A DNA stretch of 64,000 nt from Dicyema japonicum (Eukaryota; Dicyemida; Rhombozoa; Dicyemidae): contig RDEW01000007.1 of the NCBI GenBank assembly GCA_011109175.1, positions 927,261-991,260 on the forward strand. Reading direction: 5' to 3'. This document shows, piece by piece, positions 22,421 to 34,209 of this stretch. Below the pieces are notes generated by a model that ran no database searches, was not told the origin of the DNA, and was given only the letters and a program-made list of their open reading frames with translations. Within the stretch, counting starts at the first letter, position 1, and each line of letters opens with the position of its first letter. A program made the position numbers and the translations under genes.

Positions 22421-23504
22421 AATGCCCTCAGCTGGCACAGTGGTCCTCCCTTGAACCTACAAAGCCTTTAAAAAGGAATATAGGTTTATCAGTAATAATG
22501 TCAACATTAAATAGGCTCTCAGATGTCCCCCTGGTAGAGAAACCTACAGAAAAGGAGACGTTTCCATGAGTGCTCATTTTCCGGAAATCCACTGTTCAGT
22601 CACTCAGTATTCACTTTTCTGTGCATCTGTAATTTTCTCAGCATCGATCCAAGAGATTAATGCGCTCCGGGAAGCCTATGCTTCATACTTTCACGTCCTA
22701 TAATCACATTTTTCAACGTGCGATTTGCATGTCGAAGAAGATTCCCAGGATCTTTTGTTATTATCCGCTTACTTTTCTGTCTAAATTGTAGTGACTCATT
22801 TCTCAGGGCTAAGTGACGGGCAGTTGTCTCCTAGCCATACGTTGAGACGATCTCTATGTGCGAGATTGGAACATGGGACCTAATGATAGGTGATCCGGAA
22901 CTTACTACACTGCACCATCGGGTCAATTTGTCAGTGCGGTTAAGTAAGTGGATGCTCAGGGTTCCGTTTGAATCTGACTAAGACAAAGCGCTCCGAGATA
23001 TCCATCAATTTCGCGTCGAACCCTGGTGGTTCAGAGTAAACATAAAAATCACTAACAACTCTTCATGCCAGAGATGGATGATGTCCACATCGTAACGTCC
23101 CTCGGAAAAATCAGATCTGAATACACATCTTACTATTAGAGTCTGCCTTTCCATAAGCCTAACAAAGTTCATATTAACTCTATGGATGACTTTGGTATGT
23201 CACGTGGTTATTATTGCCCCAGGACCACTGGGTTAAGGGAAAAATATCCATCTAAGTGATCCAAGACTAACAAAAGGAAGGTCTAAACTGACGGAAGTGT
23301 CGAATGCACGTAGGATCCAGGTTCGAATTGCTTTACCCAAAATTAAAAGAACTTTGGAGATCACCAGTCAGAAACTGCATGTGCAGTTAATATGATTCCA
23401 CTCACGTGCTATGACCATTAACACGTGGCTTCATAGTATAATTTATCCCGAGCTTACTCAGATCAATCATGCGTAGCCAAAAACAAGCCTAAGCAGCCAA
23501 AATC
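22421..23504. other. Repeat-rich intergenic stretch without genes
   Basis: No coding potential. It contains the tRNA-like block at 22858-22925 and a second possible B box ('caggttcgaattgc', about 23326). The rest is unassigned. Confidence 0.35.
22858..22925 (-). repeat. tRNA-like SINE head
   Basis: On the minus strand a segment of about 65 nt has an A-box-like 'tggtgcagtgtagtaag' and a B-box-like 'tgttccaatctcg' at tRNA spacing. The stems do not pair well enough for a working tRNA, so I read it as a tRNA-derived SINE promoter. Confidence 0.35.
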
Positions 23505-23720
23505 CTTGACTTATTAACTTAACCCATCACACACGAAAAGGGAAGGAAACGTCCTACAGCTGCACAAACTTCTCCAGTAAAGTGGGGGTGAACAAATGAT
23601 CTTTTCGTGCCACCGTGGAACGTTTTGGAAGTTACTAATATATAACACATTAAACAATAAGGCTCTTTCAGCAACACGAGACCTCAAAGTAAGCTTAATT
23701 GATCCCACGCTCAGTAAAGA
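23505..23720 (-). repeat. SINE-like family A copy
   Basis: It shares the family order 'ggaaacgtcc...ctgcacaaac...agtgggggtgaacaaatgatcttttcgtgcc' with the copies at 52370-52745 and 61732-62042. It is truncated at both ends. Confidence 0.55.
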
Positions 23721-23871
23721 GGTAAAAGCAACAGATACCATTAATACGACCAAATAAGTACTTAATTAGTAAATAATCAATTGAAGGCTTTCATCTTATT
23801 ATTAATAAACAAATCAATTTTTATTTTAGCAAATAATTAGAACAATCAGACCATTTTTGTTAAAATGGAAT

Positions 23872-24349
23872 TCACCCACCCAAGAAATCCCACTTTTGGC
23901 ACCAAATTATGGTCTTCGAATACTTTATACTAAACGATTATAGAACGGAGAACCCATCCATCATTTAAGGCCAACCACTCCGAGTAAAATCTGTCAATGA
24001 AGGATGAAAAAGTCTGCTTGATACATTCGGAAGCCGAAGGATACCGTATTGTTAGGTCGTAGGCAAACACCAAAAGCAAGATCAACTGGTACCAGCCGGT
24101 TTTTGTTTCATGCTCAATCCATTTTTCTAAAATTGCCAGCAAGCAGTTGTCCAATGGTATGTTTATGGCATCAAGGTTGCGGTTTATTACGGAGAAATAA
24201 GAGTTCTTTTCATCAGCAAAATTTTTAATGTAAGTAAAAATTAGTTCATATTGAGATTCATAAGCGATGTCATTTTTACAAGCAGTATTCACTATGTAAT
24301 GAATTAATGAAGATGTTGTCCACAAAGAATATCCACTAGAATCGTTCAT
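23872..24349 (-). CDS. Divergent Bcl-2-fold protein
   Basis: Bcl-2 proteins control mitochondrial outer-membrane permeability and apoptosis. The ATG at 24349 opens a 139-codon frame whose helices line up with the Bcl-2 core. A BH4-like helix is near residues 14-26. A BH3-like segment at 38-50 contains FADE (compare the family's GDE). BH1 is at 83-99, KTGWYQLILLLVFAYDL, and BH2 at 125-136 contains EWLALNDGW. The spacing between all four matches antiapoptotic Bcl-2/Bcl-xL. The usual NWGR of BH1 is TGWYQ, so the arginine that contacts the BH3 aspartate is absent. The frame ends at 23930, but a 22-nt GT...AG segment (23914-23935) could instead splice to a 14-codon tail ending at 23872. Neither version has a C-terminal membrane anchor. 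Pro- or antiapoptotic role cannot be inferred. Confidence 0.68.
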
Positions 24350-24613
24350 AGTTATACGCGGCTATTTGTTACTATTTTTAAAATTATAACATTTTATACG
24401 AATAGGTTAGCCAATAAATAATTCTTAAATTAAAATAATTAATCTTTCAAAATAAATAAATAATTTCAAATCAGGATCACGTTTTATATAACTTTTAAAA
24501 CCCAGACCGCTTCATTTATTAAATAAATAAAATTCTGCTGAAAGCGGAGCGTCGCAGGAACAGAAAAACTGTGGAACTACGGAGGAGTAACGTGTTTGCT
24601 GTGGAATGTTATG

Positions 24614-24960
24614 TTATGTTGTCCATTTAAGTCGTGTCCGATCCTTGGAGATCTCACGAACGAGTTTTCTCCACTCTCCCCGATCCGTTCCAATTTGGAG
24701 TAGCCTTGATATAGGCATTCCCGTGACGTCTTTCACCGTGGATAGCCACCGAGTCCTCGGTCGACCAGATCTTCTCTTCCCAGTAATATTGCTCAGCATA
24801 ATGGTTTTTTCCAGTGAATCAGAGCGGACAACATGCCCAAAGAACGCCAATCTGTGTTTTACGATTCTTCCCTCTAGCGAAATGTCAGTCTCTACCCGTT
24901 TGAGTACATCGATCTTTGTTATTTTGGAAGTCCAAAAGATTGCTGTGGAATACCGAGGTT
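24614..24960 (-). pseudogene. LINE RT C-terminal tail fragment
   Basis: The minus strand reads RLAFFGHVVRSDSLEK...GKRRSGRPRTRWLSTVKD, ending in a DRGEWRKLV block. This is the conserved tail ('GH..R......R.RGRP..rW...v..d') of RTE and related LINE proteins. Nothing of the palm lies upstream. It is a 5'-truncated relic and not part of the RTE copy at 17555-20556. Confidence 0.65.
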
Positions 24961-24969
24961 AAATAGTAT

Positions 24970-25685
24970 TAATAACATAATTTCTCGGTCAGTGCTCACA
25001 CCATTCCTAACATTTGTGATAGCTCTTTGATTACGGCGATTCCGAAAACTCAAAAATCAAAAGATGATGTCTATGTCGAAAGTGTTAGACAAATTACCAC
25101 TAACGTCCAAATCACAATTCATAATATTCATTTGGATAAAGGGTTCAAGGCGGGATTCAGATATTCCTTTCACCACTACATGATATCAGAAGATCCTCGA
25201 TGTCATTACGGACTTTCACATTTCACGCCGACAAATTCTTTAGAGACTTCGGAAATGCAAAGTATTGAAGGCAACTGCAGAAAAACCCATCAAACTACAG
25301 CAGTAAGCCGTATCATCGTTTCGACTATAGAATAAGCTTACATGGAGGTTTGCCATTTCCTCTTCAAATAAGGAGATATTCAACGGATAACTTTTTGTCT
25401 TTTTTGTCAGTATTTTTAGAAGAGTCAATAAGAAATAATGGCCATTTTTTGTGTTTCTGAACCAGGAACCCATTGGAGACAAGATCGCTCATGAGGAGGA
25501 ATCCAGAACAGCCTTGACGGAAGACACTCCAATCAACTTCATCGGCAGACATTCGCTGAGTTACTTCCAGAAAATGGGAGATCTCCAGTGGACAATTTGA
25601 GGAGAATTTGGAAATTGTTAGAAGCTGGGAACATCGAATCTGTGGTCTGAGATCGACATGACTGCCAAGTCCCAATGTAGCCAAC
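24970..25685. other. Unassigned coding-looking interval
   Basis: Frames are open on both strands (25027-25335 plus; 25240-25693 minus), with no motif I recognise. Micro-introns may hide a gene here, but I could not choose a strand. Confidence 0.25.
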
Positions 25686-25689
25686 ACAA

Positions 25690-26060
25690 ACAATCACAAC
25701 TAATTAATCCAAGGAAAGAACTCAAGGGAGAATGTTTGGCGACCAAATACTTCCTCCAATAGTCCATTACAGGAATTAGAAGAAAAGTGGAGTAGGTCCA
25801 CCCTCTTCCATTTTCATTACACGTCCTACCGTCTCGGACATCGCTTCATTCTTAGGCAGAAGGTAATCTTTACCGGTGGACATGGTCAGAAGGAAGGTAG
25901 GAGAATCCTTTTCAACAACTGTGTCGATCCATAAGGTGTCGTCTCGCGGTTGGGTTCGGTTGACGAGAATTGATCTTCGCTGAGAAGTTTTCCTTCTGAT
26001 TCGATCAGATGTCGACAGACTGAAACTTTTAGCGAGAGGCAACTCAACGTTGATTATGCC
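25690..26060 (+). repeat. Dispersed repeat B, copy 1
   Basis: Similar in order and spacing to 51985-52280: 'taattaatc...ggaaagaac', 'ccaatagtc', 'catcgcttcattctt', 'cctttcaacaactgtgtcg' and 'ctgattcgatcagatg'-type blocks. The minus-strand frame at 25776-26072 is not conserved in the other copy, so I do not treat it as a gene. Confidence 0.6.
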
Positions 26061-26796
26061 GGCGGGGATCACTTTGATTTTTGTGTTTTAATAAAATAAT
26101 ATTCTTAGTCTAGAAAGTTATAATCGGGTTTAGGAGACTATGAATAAACGCAATTTGAGGGCGATATTATTTATGTTCTGCTGTAGAATTTTATGATTTC
26201 ATTTGTCCTTGGAAAAAGACCTTGGTAGTGGATCAGTGAAGACAACCAGAAGTCACCTGATGTAGGAGGGCCAAATGGGGAAAGGGTTTTTTCTGTAGGA
26301 AAAATTGATAACGTAGTTTCATGACTAATGAACCTTTGGTCCCTTTTTTCTTTTGTGAGGACTAGCTTATATGATTTTAATACGCTTAAAAAATTTTACT
26401 GACAATAAAAATTTTTATATTAATAACCATTCCTGTCGTCACTTTCACCCTAAACGGAGACTCTGGTCATTCTTTACTAAGTTCCTCTAGAGAACTTGAC
26501 CGGTAAGGTTAAAATTGAGGAGCAGTTGAAATGTCATAGGTCTCCCGGAGGGTCTGGACTCTTCCCTGGGTCCATCACTAAGTCATTGCTCAGCAATTTT
26601 GTCGTATGAAGGCTCAACCTTTCTCTCAGAAGCCCCTATTTTTTCCTCTACGGTGTCCTTCACTGGTCTCAGTAAAAGTAAAATGTAAAAAACAATAATT
26701 AAAATTAGTCGATAATCCAGATGAAATTAAGAGTTTAATCCGCAAAACCGGAAAAGTGATATAAATTCAGGTAATTCCGTTAATATTTGCCCCAAA
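26061..26796. other. Intergenic, upstream of five-pass gene
   Basis: AT-rich. No ORF or repeat recognised. Presumably promoter sequence of the gene starting at 26797. Confidence 0.3.
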
Positions 26797-28275
26797 ATGA
26801 ATTTCAAATGCCCACAAAAACAGTTTTTGAGCAACATCATGAAGATGCCGTATATGCTGTCAGTAAAAGGGACTAATGAATCCCACGCCAGCTTTGAACT
26901 AAATAATCTAATAATTGTAGTAAATTGCTGATATTTCAGAAAGTCGGGCTGTGGGGACTTGTTCCCTTTGTCACTGGGTTCGTTCTCATGATTTTTCTCA
27001 CCTACTATCTACTTATCTCTAAAAAATCAAAGAAAATTGGAATGATTCGGAAAGTGATATCTCTGACAGCGCTAATTGGAGTCGCGTAACCGTGTTCTCA
27101 AACTTCATAGGATCCTCTTGGCTAATTCTGCTTACTCTGTATTTGAAGTGAAGAAGCAGAGCAAGGATCTGCAAAAGTCCTACTCTTCACTTGTCCTGGA
27201 GTTGAACAGTTTTCTGAGGCTTATAGTTTCGATGGATTTATAAAATTAGAATGAGAATTCTGCTTCATTTGATGAAAATATAGACAAACTCAAGATAAGC
27301 ATTAAAGCCATCGTCGACTCGCCTGATTACAAGACATTCACAAAATTGTCGAAAAATGACTTTTTGAGTGGCGCCGGGAAGACCATAAACGACACTAAAA
27401 ATCCTATTGCTGACATTGAAGGCAGTTTATCAGCCTTCAATTTATCCATATATGAAGACAGCAGAAAACAGCTGGATTCCATGGTGAACAAGCAAATGTA
27501 ATGGGTTGTTTAACTCAGACTTCCAATGATGATACTGATCTACTCAATCGGAGCCTCTTTATGCCTAATTTTAGTGGTTTTACTGTTATCGACCAAGGGG
27601 ATCGTGATAAACATGTATTTTAATCCTGATAATTCTAAGCTTTGCAGGAATTTTATTTGTCTTAGTTTCAATATTTCTGATTTTTTCGATTGTACTTTTG
27701 GGAGTTCCTATGGTCTGTTTGGGGGTAATTTTAGATACTGTCGGTCGTCTGTCGTCACATAAATCCCTTCGTTAAGAATATGGGTACCTTATTTTGCCAT
27801 TCTAGATGTCCCCTATGTGGAAGATATCATCGACTGTGACCCTAATAAAGATAACCCACTCGTAAAAATTACAAATTTTGTATTTTCAGATGAAAAATAT
27901 TTCCAGCCTCAACATGACCAAATCTATCCCCCAATCAACTCAGGATTGTAATGCACTCCCACAGTCTTATAAAAGTCCATGCAACAATGTAAAAAAAGAT
28001 ATACAAGTCTCAATATTTCATAATTTAGAATCTCCGTCTGAATGCCTCTAATTTTGTGAACAAAACTGTGAACGGTCTAAACACTACGTTGAATGTTCTT
28101 TTCAATTGTGATCAACTCCCGCAGACGATTGATGACTTGAAGTGCATAGTTTGCTGCCAATTGGGTGTTGTAGAATATGATTTGTAGTAAGAGTCTGTTT
28201 CAGGTTGGATTTTTTTCTTCGATTGGATCCCTTTTGTTTTTGCTGTTCATGTTTCAGATTCCAAGCTTTAAGTAG
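26797..28275 (+). CDS. Five-pass membrane protein, prominin- or tweety-like
   Basis: Assembled from exons separated by 20-40 nt introns: about 26919-26941, then near 27089-27113, 27228-27251, 27500-27520, 27613-27637, and several in the second loop. After the ATG at 26797 comes a first membrane span (LVPFVTGFVLMIFLTYYLL) with a basic KKSKK stop-transfer, a second short span (VISLTALIGVA), and an extracellular-type loop of about 130 aa with Asn-X-Ser/Thr sites. Two close spans follow (MILIYSIGASLCLILVVLLL; GILFVLVSIFLIFSIVLLG). A second Cys-rich, N-glycosylation-rich loop includes NCDQLPQTIDDLKC, and a last span VGFFSSIGSLLFLLFMF ends before the stop at 28273. Topology and loop cysteines fit prominins (microvillus/cilium membrane) or tweety-family proteins. 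Loop lengths favour tweety; the IADIEGSLSAFNLSIY stretch and LDVPYV favour prominin. Exons in the second loop are the least certain. Confidence 0.55.
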
Positions 28276-29549
28276 GCTCTTCTTAAAGTGATTAGCTTAA
28301 TTTTGATTTCTCAGTTAATTTTTTTGAGTAATTAATTTTCGTAAGCACTCACTTTACATTTACAAATGCTAATAAAAAAGTCCCTAAGAGTAGTCAACAA
28401 AGATCTGGGAGAAACTTGGGCAGGAAAACAAGAAGGGTAATTAGACCTTTACTGGATAAGGGATCAGAAGGGAACCTTTGGTATCTTCTCGTTAACCATC
28501 AATTCAAAAAAATAATTAGAGGTAGGGAGAAAACCAAAGGCCATAAACCAGTTTTAGTGAGGCTAGAGGGTCAATAAGACACCATATGTCTCTTGTTCGC
28601 TGATGTCCCTTTATTACATCCCCCGTGAATTAAGTATCAAGAGGTGTATTGCTTATAGAAAACCAAATTTTATTTAAACACAAAAACTAAGTTAGCAACT
28701 GCTGGCTGCTCTCATAATTGAATCGTATTTTCCCATACAAATTTCAAGGAAATCCCCCAATGAGCCAGCTCCTTTCTCTCCTATCGTTTTTTCTTCCCGA
28801 TCCTGTTTAGCAGGGTAAGTGACCTGCTTCCAATGATTCCTGTCGTTTCACTGCCACTTGTTCGAATGGAGTTAATGCTTGGGGACTTGAGGCTGTCGGA
28901 TTTCTTGTCCAATTGGAATCGCTTGGACTTGCTCAAGCCAACCGAAGAACGGACGGAACCACTCTCTTCCCATGAGAGAGTAGTAAATACCTTGCCTGGT
29001 ACGCCACCTGTGTCAATAGCCTCTCTCCCTCTAATGTTTCAACGACAGCAACTGACCTAGGCTCTGCTTCAAGAAGGTTGAGATATTAAAGATAAAAAAT
29101 ACGCAGCTTATAGTATTATGTCACATGGGTGGCTTGATATCTATGGGCAGCCTGTTTTTTACGTGTTTCCATGGTAACCAAATATGGTAACAGATATTAA
29201 TTACGAATAGGATCCATTTATATCCTTGGTTGACACTGAAATTTTTTAAGATCGATTAGATCAATCTGAAAACCCTTATTTGGAGAGACATGATTGTTCT
29301 CGTCAACAGTATAAGCAGTTATTTGAAAAAGATAACTTTAAGAGGAAGGGAAAACTTCAAATTTTACATTCATTAATAACCTCTCTTATCACGGAACTCT
29401 TTACTATAAATTAATTCCGACAGCAGAGAAATTCGATTTTATTGATTCCCTCCGTGTGAGATCAGATGGAGGGATCGGCATGGGTTTCCATCTCGGACTC
29501 ACAGTCCAGAGGATTAACCAACTTTTCTGTCTTTCCTTGCAAGAAAAGT
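28276..29549. other. Intergenic, no gene recognised
   Basis: One short frame at 28833-29060 has no family features. Nothing else was supported. Confidence 0.3.
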
Positions 29550-29723
29550 CTAAATTAAATCATAATTAAATCTATTGTTTCTAAGCAAAAAATGTGAGGC
29601 CTTTTCACGCACTCTCTGTTTCTTGTGAGTACTTATATCCTCAGGATCAATTCCACATAAGATCTGTTTAATTTTTTCATACTCGACAAGATCTCTGATA
29701 TACCCCTGAGACATAAAAATCAT
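29550..29723 (-). pseudogene. Integrase-family N-terminal fragment
   Basis: A minus-strand frame of about 57 codons reads YIRDLVEYEKIKQILCGIDP, then RVREKASHFLLRNNRFNYD, then a stop. The 'R..A..F.l.n..l.Y' pattern is the segment that precedes the zinc-binding region in KRBA2/Ginger-like integrases. The element continues no further. It fits the family of the relic at 15218-16240. Confidence 0.45.
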
Positions 29724-30470
29724 CAATCCATGCTGTTAAAATAAAAGAAATCAGGTTAACCATTTAATAAATACAGTTTGAATTAATTTTTATTTAGAAT
29801 TAATGAATTATTTAAATGTTTTCTGATAAGAGTCACACATGTGACATATTATCGAATTGAGGTTACATTTTCAATCAAATCGATAAGCCAATTTGATAAC
29901 ATATCTGCTAACAACATCTCGTTGCTCTGATTAGAGTGCTCCACTTTAGGCACTTCACTCATCATTAAAAAGCGGTGGACTAAGGACAGATCCATGTGGA
30001 ATCCCTCTTTTTAATAAAATTTTATTTGACGATCGACTCTCTTCTAGAAAAATTATCTTAATCATATAAGAACCGAACTCCCAACACTATACTTTTCCAC
30101 ACCACATTTGGTAGCTTCTTTTGCTTCAGCCGAGTAACTCAGATTATTTTCCAGAAAATTCTAGAATATTCTTAGAAATTTCTTTATCCCATATTTTGTG
30201 ACACTTAGTTGTTGAGCGACATCAATATTCTTTCTCAATTTTTCAAATTCTCTACTTTCATTATATTTGCCTCTATTTTTTTGCTCCGTAGTTAGCCATG
30301 GAGTCTTCAAATCCACACACAGAACTTCAGATTATTTCACAAAACTTTGCACTCTTACCTTCTATGTGGGCAATCATTAGACACTTCAGGATTCTTCCAT
30401 AATCGTGGTATATGCCCATATCCTTGAAATCAACGAATTCAGGTGTTCTTACCACTCATCGGTTTTCTGA
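29724..30470. other. Intergenic, nothing recognised
   Basis: Low-complexity AT-rich sequence without coding or repeat signals that I could support. Confidence 0.3.
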
Positions 30471-30475
30471 ACCGT

Positions 30476-30565
30476 TAAATGTCACATGCCACTACGGTTA
30501 CAGTAAAAAAACGTTACAGTGACTTCGACGATGACCTTATTTACCACAAAATTAATTTTTACGAA
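30476..30565. repeat. Solo end of inverted-repeat element
   Basis: 'tgtcacatgccactacgg', then 'ttacagt' and 'gaccttatttaccac'. The first part matches the left end of the element at 31999-32729 and the last part matches its right end in inverted form. It is probably a small deleted copy of the same element. Confidence 0.45.
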
Positions 30566-30744
30566 GAATTTCTCTGCTATGAAGTTTAAGCAGTTAATGA
30601 TGAAAACGAATAAAACAACATAATGAACTATTTAAAGGGAAATTTTATATAGGAACATTTTATTACATTGTAGAAGTAACAAGGAACACTCCCACGCCTC
30701 TGTTTGGCTACAAATCAGACCCAAACTTACATTCGTTATCAAAA

Positions 30745-31040
30745 AAAATTACGCCTCGTGGCGCCTTTGGTGCTGCATGGCTAATTAGTTTAAATTTTAT
30801 GTTTGTTTGTCTGTTTCTCCTCTCTTATTTTATTACAGTGGCTAGTGCCAGGCCGGACGAAAAGGATCATTTGCTCTCCCCCACTTCACTGGAGGGGTTT
30901 TCACAACTCCAAATATGGACGTCTTTTTCCTTTTATGTTGATTCCGGATGGACTCTGTAGAAGTGGAAACTGGATACACTTAATTAGTTGTTTCTTTAAC
31001 TTCTCTCTCGGTGTATCCGGGGTTAATAAATTAAAATAAG
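30745..31040 (+). repeat. SINE-like family A, well-preserved copy
   Basis: It has the full order of blocks seen inverted at 61732-62042 and 52370-52745: 'cgtggcgcc...tgctgcatgg', 'gtgccaggcc', 'aggatcatttgctctcccc', 'cacttcactgg', 'tggacgtc', 'gattccggatggactctg', 'gtggaaactggatacac', 'cggtgtatccggggttaat'. It ends in an A-rich tail. No protein coding. The 'tggctaattagtt' block near the start could be a Pol III A box. Confidence 0.75.
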
Positions 31041-31044
31041 AAAA

Positions 31045-31335
31045 AGAAAAAAAAGATCATTCCTTGGTTCTACGATTAGTTAAAATTAACTGTTCTTTAC
31101 TTAAATAAAGTGTGTGTCCTGCCTATGCGGAGCTATAAATATTGATTGTAGGAAAAAAATCAAGTGGAAAGAAGGTCAAGCGGAAAAACAGTCAAGTCAT
31201 CTTTTTTAGTTTATATCGTATTTTTATAACATTAATAGCAACTTTTAATTTTTAACATTTTTTCCCGCTTGACTTTATTTCCGCATGCCTAAATTTTATG
31301 GCTCTCGTGAAAAGGCTGTTAATAATAATACAAAA
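31045..31335 (+). repeat. RTE-tailed SINE interrupted by a small hairpin element
   Basis: The block 'acttaaataaagtgtgtgtc' is shared with 60370-60481. The terminal blocks 'gcggagctataa' and 'tatggctctcgtgaa...aataataat' match the 3' end of the RTE LINE (20495-20556: 'gcggggctataa', 'tatggctcttgtgaa'). In this copy about 160 bp lies between the two terminal blocks, including the inverted repeat at 31161-31286. Confidence 0.6.
31161..31286. mobile_element. Small MITE-like inverted-repeat insertion
   Basis: The left arm 31161-31187 (containing 'ggtcaagcggaaaaa') and the right arm about 31258-31286 (containing 'ttttttcccgcttgac') are imperfect inverted copies over about 27 bp. The loop between is AT-rich. 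It sits inside the RTE-derived SINE tail, splitting sequence that is contiguous elsewhere, so it is an insertion. Confidence 0.55.
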
Positions 31336-31679
31336 TCGAATATCGAGTTGGAGCAAATATTATCTTTATAGTTTAAAAAACATCGGGTGTAAGGGACCAT
31401 GAGCCATGGGGTACCTTATCAGGTTAATCCAAGGCTAATCTGAGCAGAGATTTAGGGTCCAAAGCTGTCTTAGATGCACCTGTCACGAAGAAGCTCTCTG
31501 CCAAAGTCAGGGTACTGAGGCAATGTCATATATTCAGCACGCACAGAGGCCTCAGAGTTTTAGAAGGGTGATGAGAGAATTCTCACATGCTAGGATGTTT
31601 TTGTCGTTGATTTGATTGGACAATGGAAAGTGGATAGGCCACGTGGGTCGGTTTTAGTAATAACTAGCCACAATTCCAA

Positions 31680-31860
31680 TGAATAAATCATATGTTCTCC
31701 CCCACTTCACTAGGGAGGTTCCCGCAACCCCAAGGAGTGGACGTTTTCTTTTATTTTCGTTGGTTCTGAATGAACTTGTGTGTGGTATTAGAAAGTCTCT
31801 CTGATTCCGCGACCGTGTGAACTGAACGAATTTGATTACCTGTTAACTACTAACTTGTTT
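31680..31860 (+). repeat. SINE-like family A copy, diverged
   Basis: 'tgttctcccccacttcact', 'ggaggttcccgcaaccc' and 'gtggacgttttcttttatttt' match the family core of 30745-31040. The 3' part is degenerate. Confidence 0.5.
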
Positions 31861-31998
31861 GTGTCATAATGTAAACTCAAAATTCCCCCAAGGGATTAAT
31901 TCTTCAGTCACTCCACAAACCTTAGAAAGGGGACTTAGCCCCATGATCAGGGTTATCACATACGAGTCAACTGTAAATTACTAGCAAATTATGTGTGA

Positions 31999-32729
31999 TG
32001 TCCATGCCATTACGGTTACACTAAAATAAACGTTGCAGTACTTGATTTCTTTTTTAAATTTATCAAGCCAATTAAAGACAAAATAAACAGTTCGCATTTA
32101 TTGTCTGCTCTTATAATAAAAAGCGCATTTCCCCTGACGACTTGGAAGAAAATGCGTTTAAGTTTTTCAACTTTAATAACTTTTATTAAAAAGGAAATCA
32201 AAGAGGGTATTAGTTGGCTTCTCACCACAAGTGCTGCAATCGGTTGGACTCTTCTCTGCGCTCTCAGACCATTCTTATTGTTCATTTTGTGCTGCAACAT
32301 ACGAGTCAATGATGGCATCTTTTTTAGGAAGTTTTCCATCCTTTTTTCTGATGCATCTCTGATTGACATTACTAGCAAATTTTCATCTTCATCTAGCTTC
32401 TCGTCGAGCCTTTAGTGTAGGTCAATCTTGATCCCTGCTCTCCTCGATTTTTAAAGAAGGGAGATAAAATGCTCTTTGTATGCAGTGTGATACAATCCTT
32501 CCATTCCACAGAGGAGTGATGGAATGATCGCATGTGAAGAAATAAAAACATATCCGTTTCGAGTTTCAATTTCCTTATACACAAGATCACATGGTGGGTC
32601 CGATTTTGTTTAACAGGGTCAGTGATCTTTATTATTTTTATTATTAATACAAAATAAAAAGTTAATACAGTGGTCCAGACTGACCTTATTTACCACTGTA
32701 ACCGTTGTGGCATGCGACAGTGAACATTC
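31999..32729. mobile_element. Inverted-repeat-flanked element, non-autonomous
   Basis: The left end, 'tgtccatgccattacgg' then 'ttacactaaaa', and the right end, the inverse of 'tgtcgcatgccacaacgg' then 'ttacagt', form terminal inverted repeats about 730 bp apart. The minus strand inside has an open frame (32016-32378), but I recognise no transposase. A CSTCGEK-like segment appears in another frame (about 32225). Target-site duplication is not convincing. Confidence 0.45.
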
Positions 32730-33092
32730 CTATTGATTCATTAATTGTGATCAATCTTTACCATCTGCACACATAATTTCAAAATCACAAAAAATCAAAG
32801 TCACAGCAAGCATAAAGTTACACTTAACTTTAATAATTGGAAAAGCCCTAACATTCCATTTACTCACTCTGACAGCACAGAATCAGACAAAATAAGACGA
32901 TGAATTAAACATTAGAAACAACCACAGACAACACCCAGGACCTTAATCTAACAGTACATCACCAACAAGACAAACCAGGTGGAGATTATTAAAACAAACA
33001 ACAAATTTGTACCCACATAAAATGAACTAAAATTCCCGCCAAATTCAAATTATTAAAGAATACCAGATCCAATATTATTAAACAGAAAATAA
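32730..33092. other. Intergenic, 3' side of Rab6
   Basis: A-rich on the plus strand. Presumably the 3' untranslated region and terminator of the minus-strand Rab6 gene. Nothing specific seen. Confidence 0.3.

Positions 33093-34209
<1,117 letters not shown>

Noticed and set aside
29445-29520. Possible tRNA gene
   Set aside because: A run with 'actcacagtccaga' resembles an anticodon-variable region, but no acceptor or D-arm pairing could be made.
32101-32415. Plus and minus ORFs inside the inverted-repeat element as a transposase
   Set aside because: No catalytic triad or family motif is visible. I keep the element call without a transposase.
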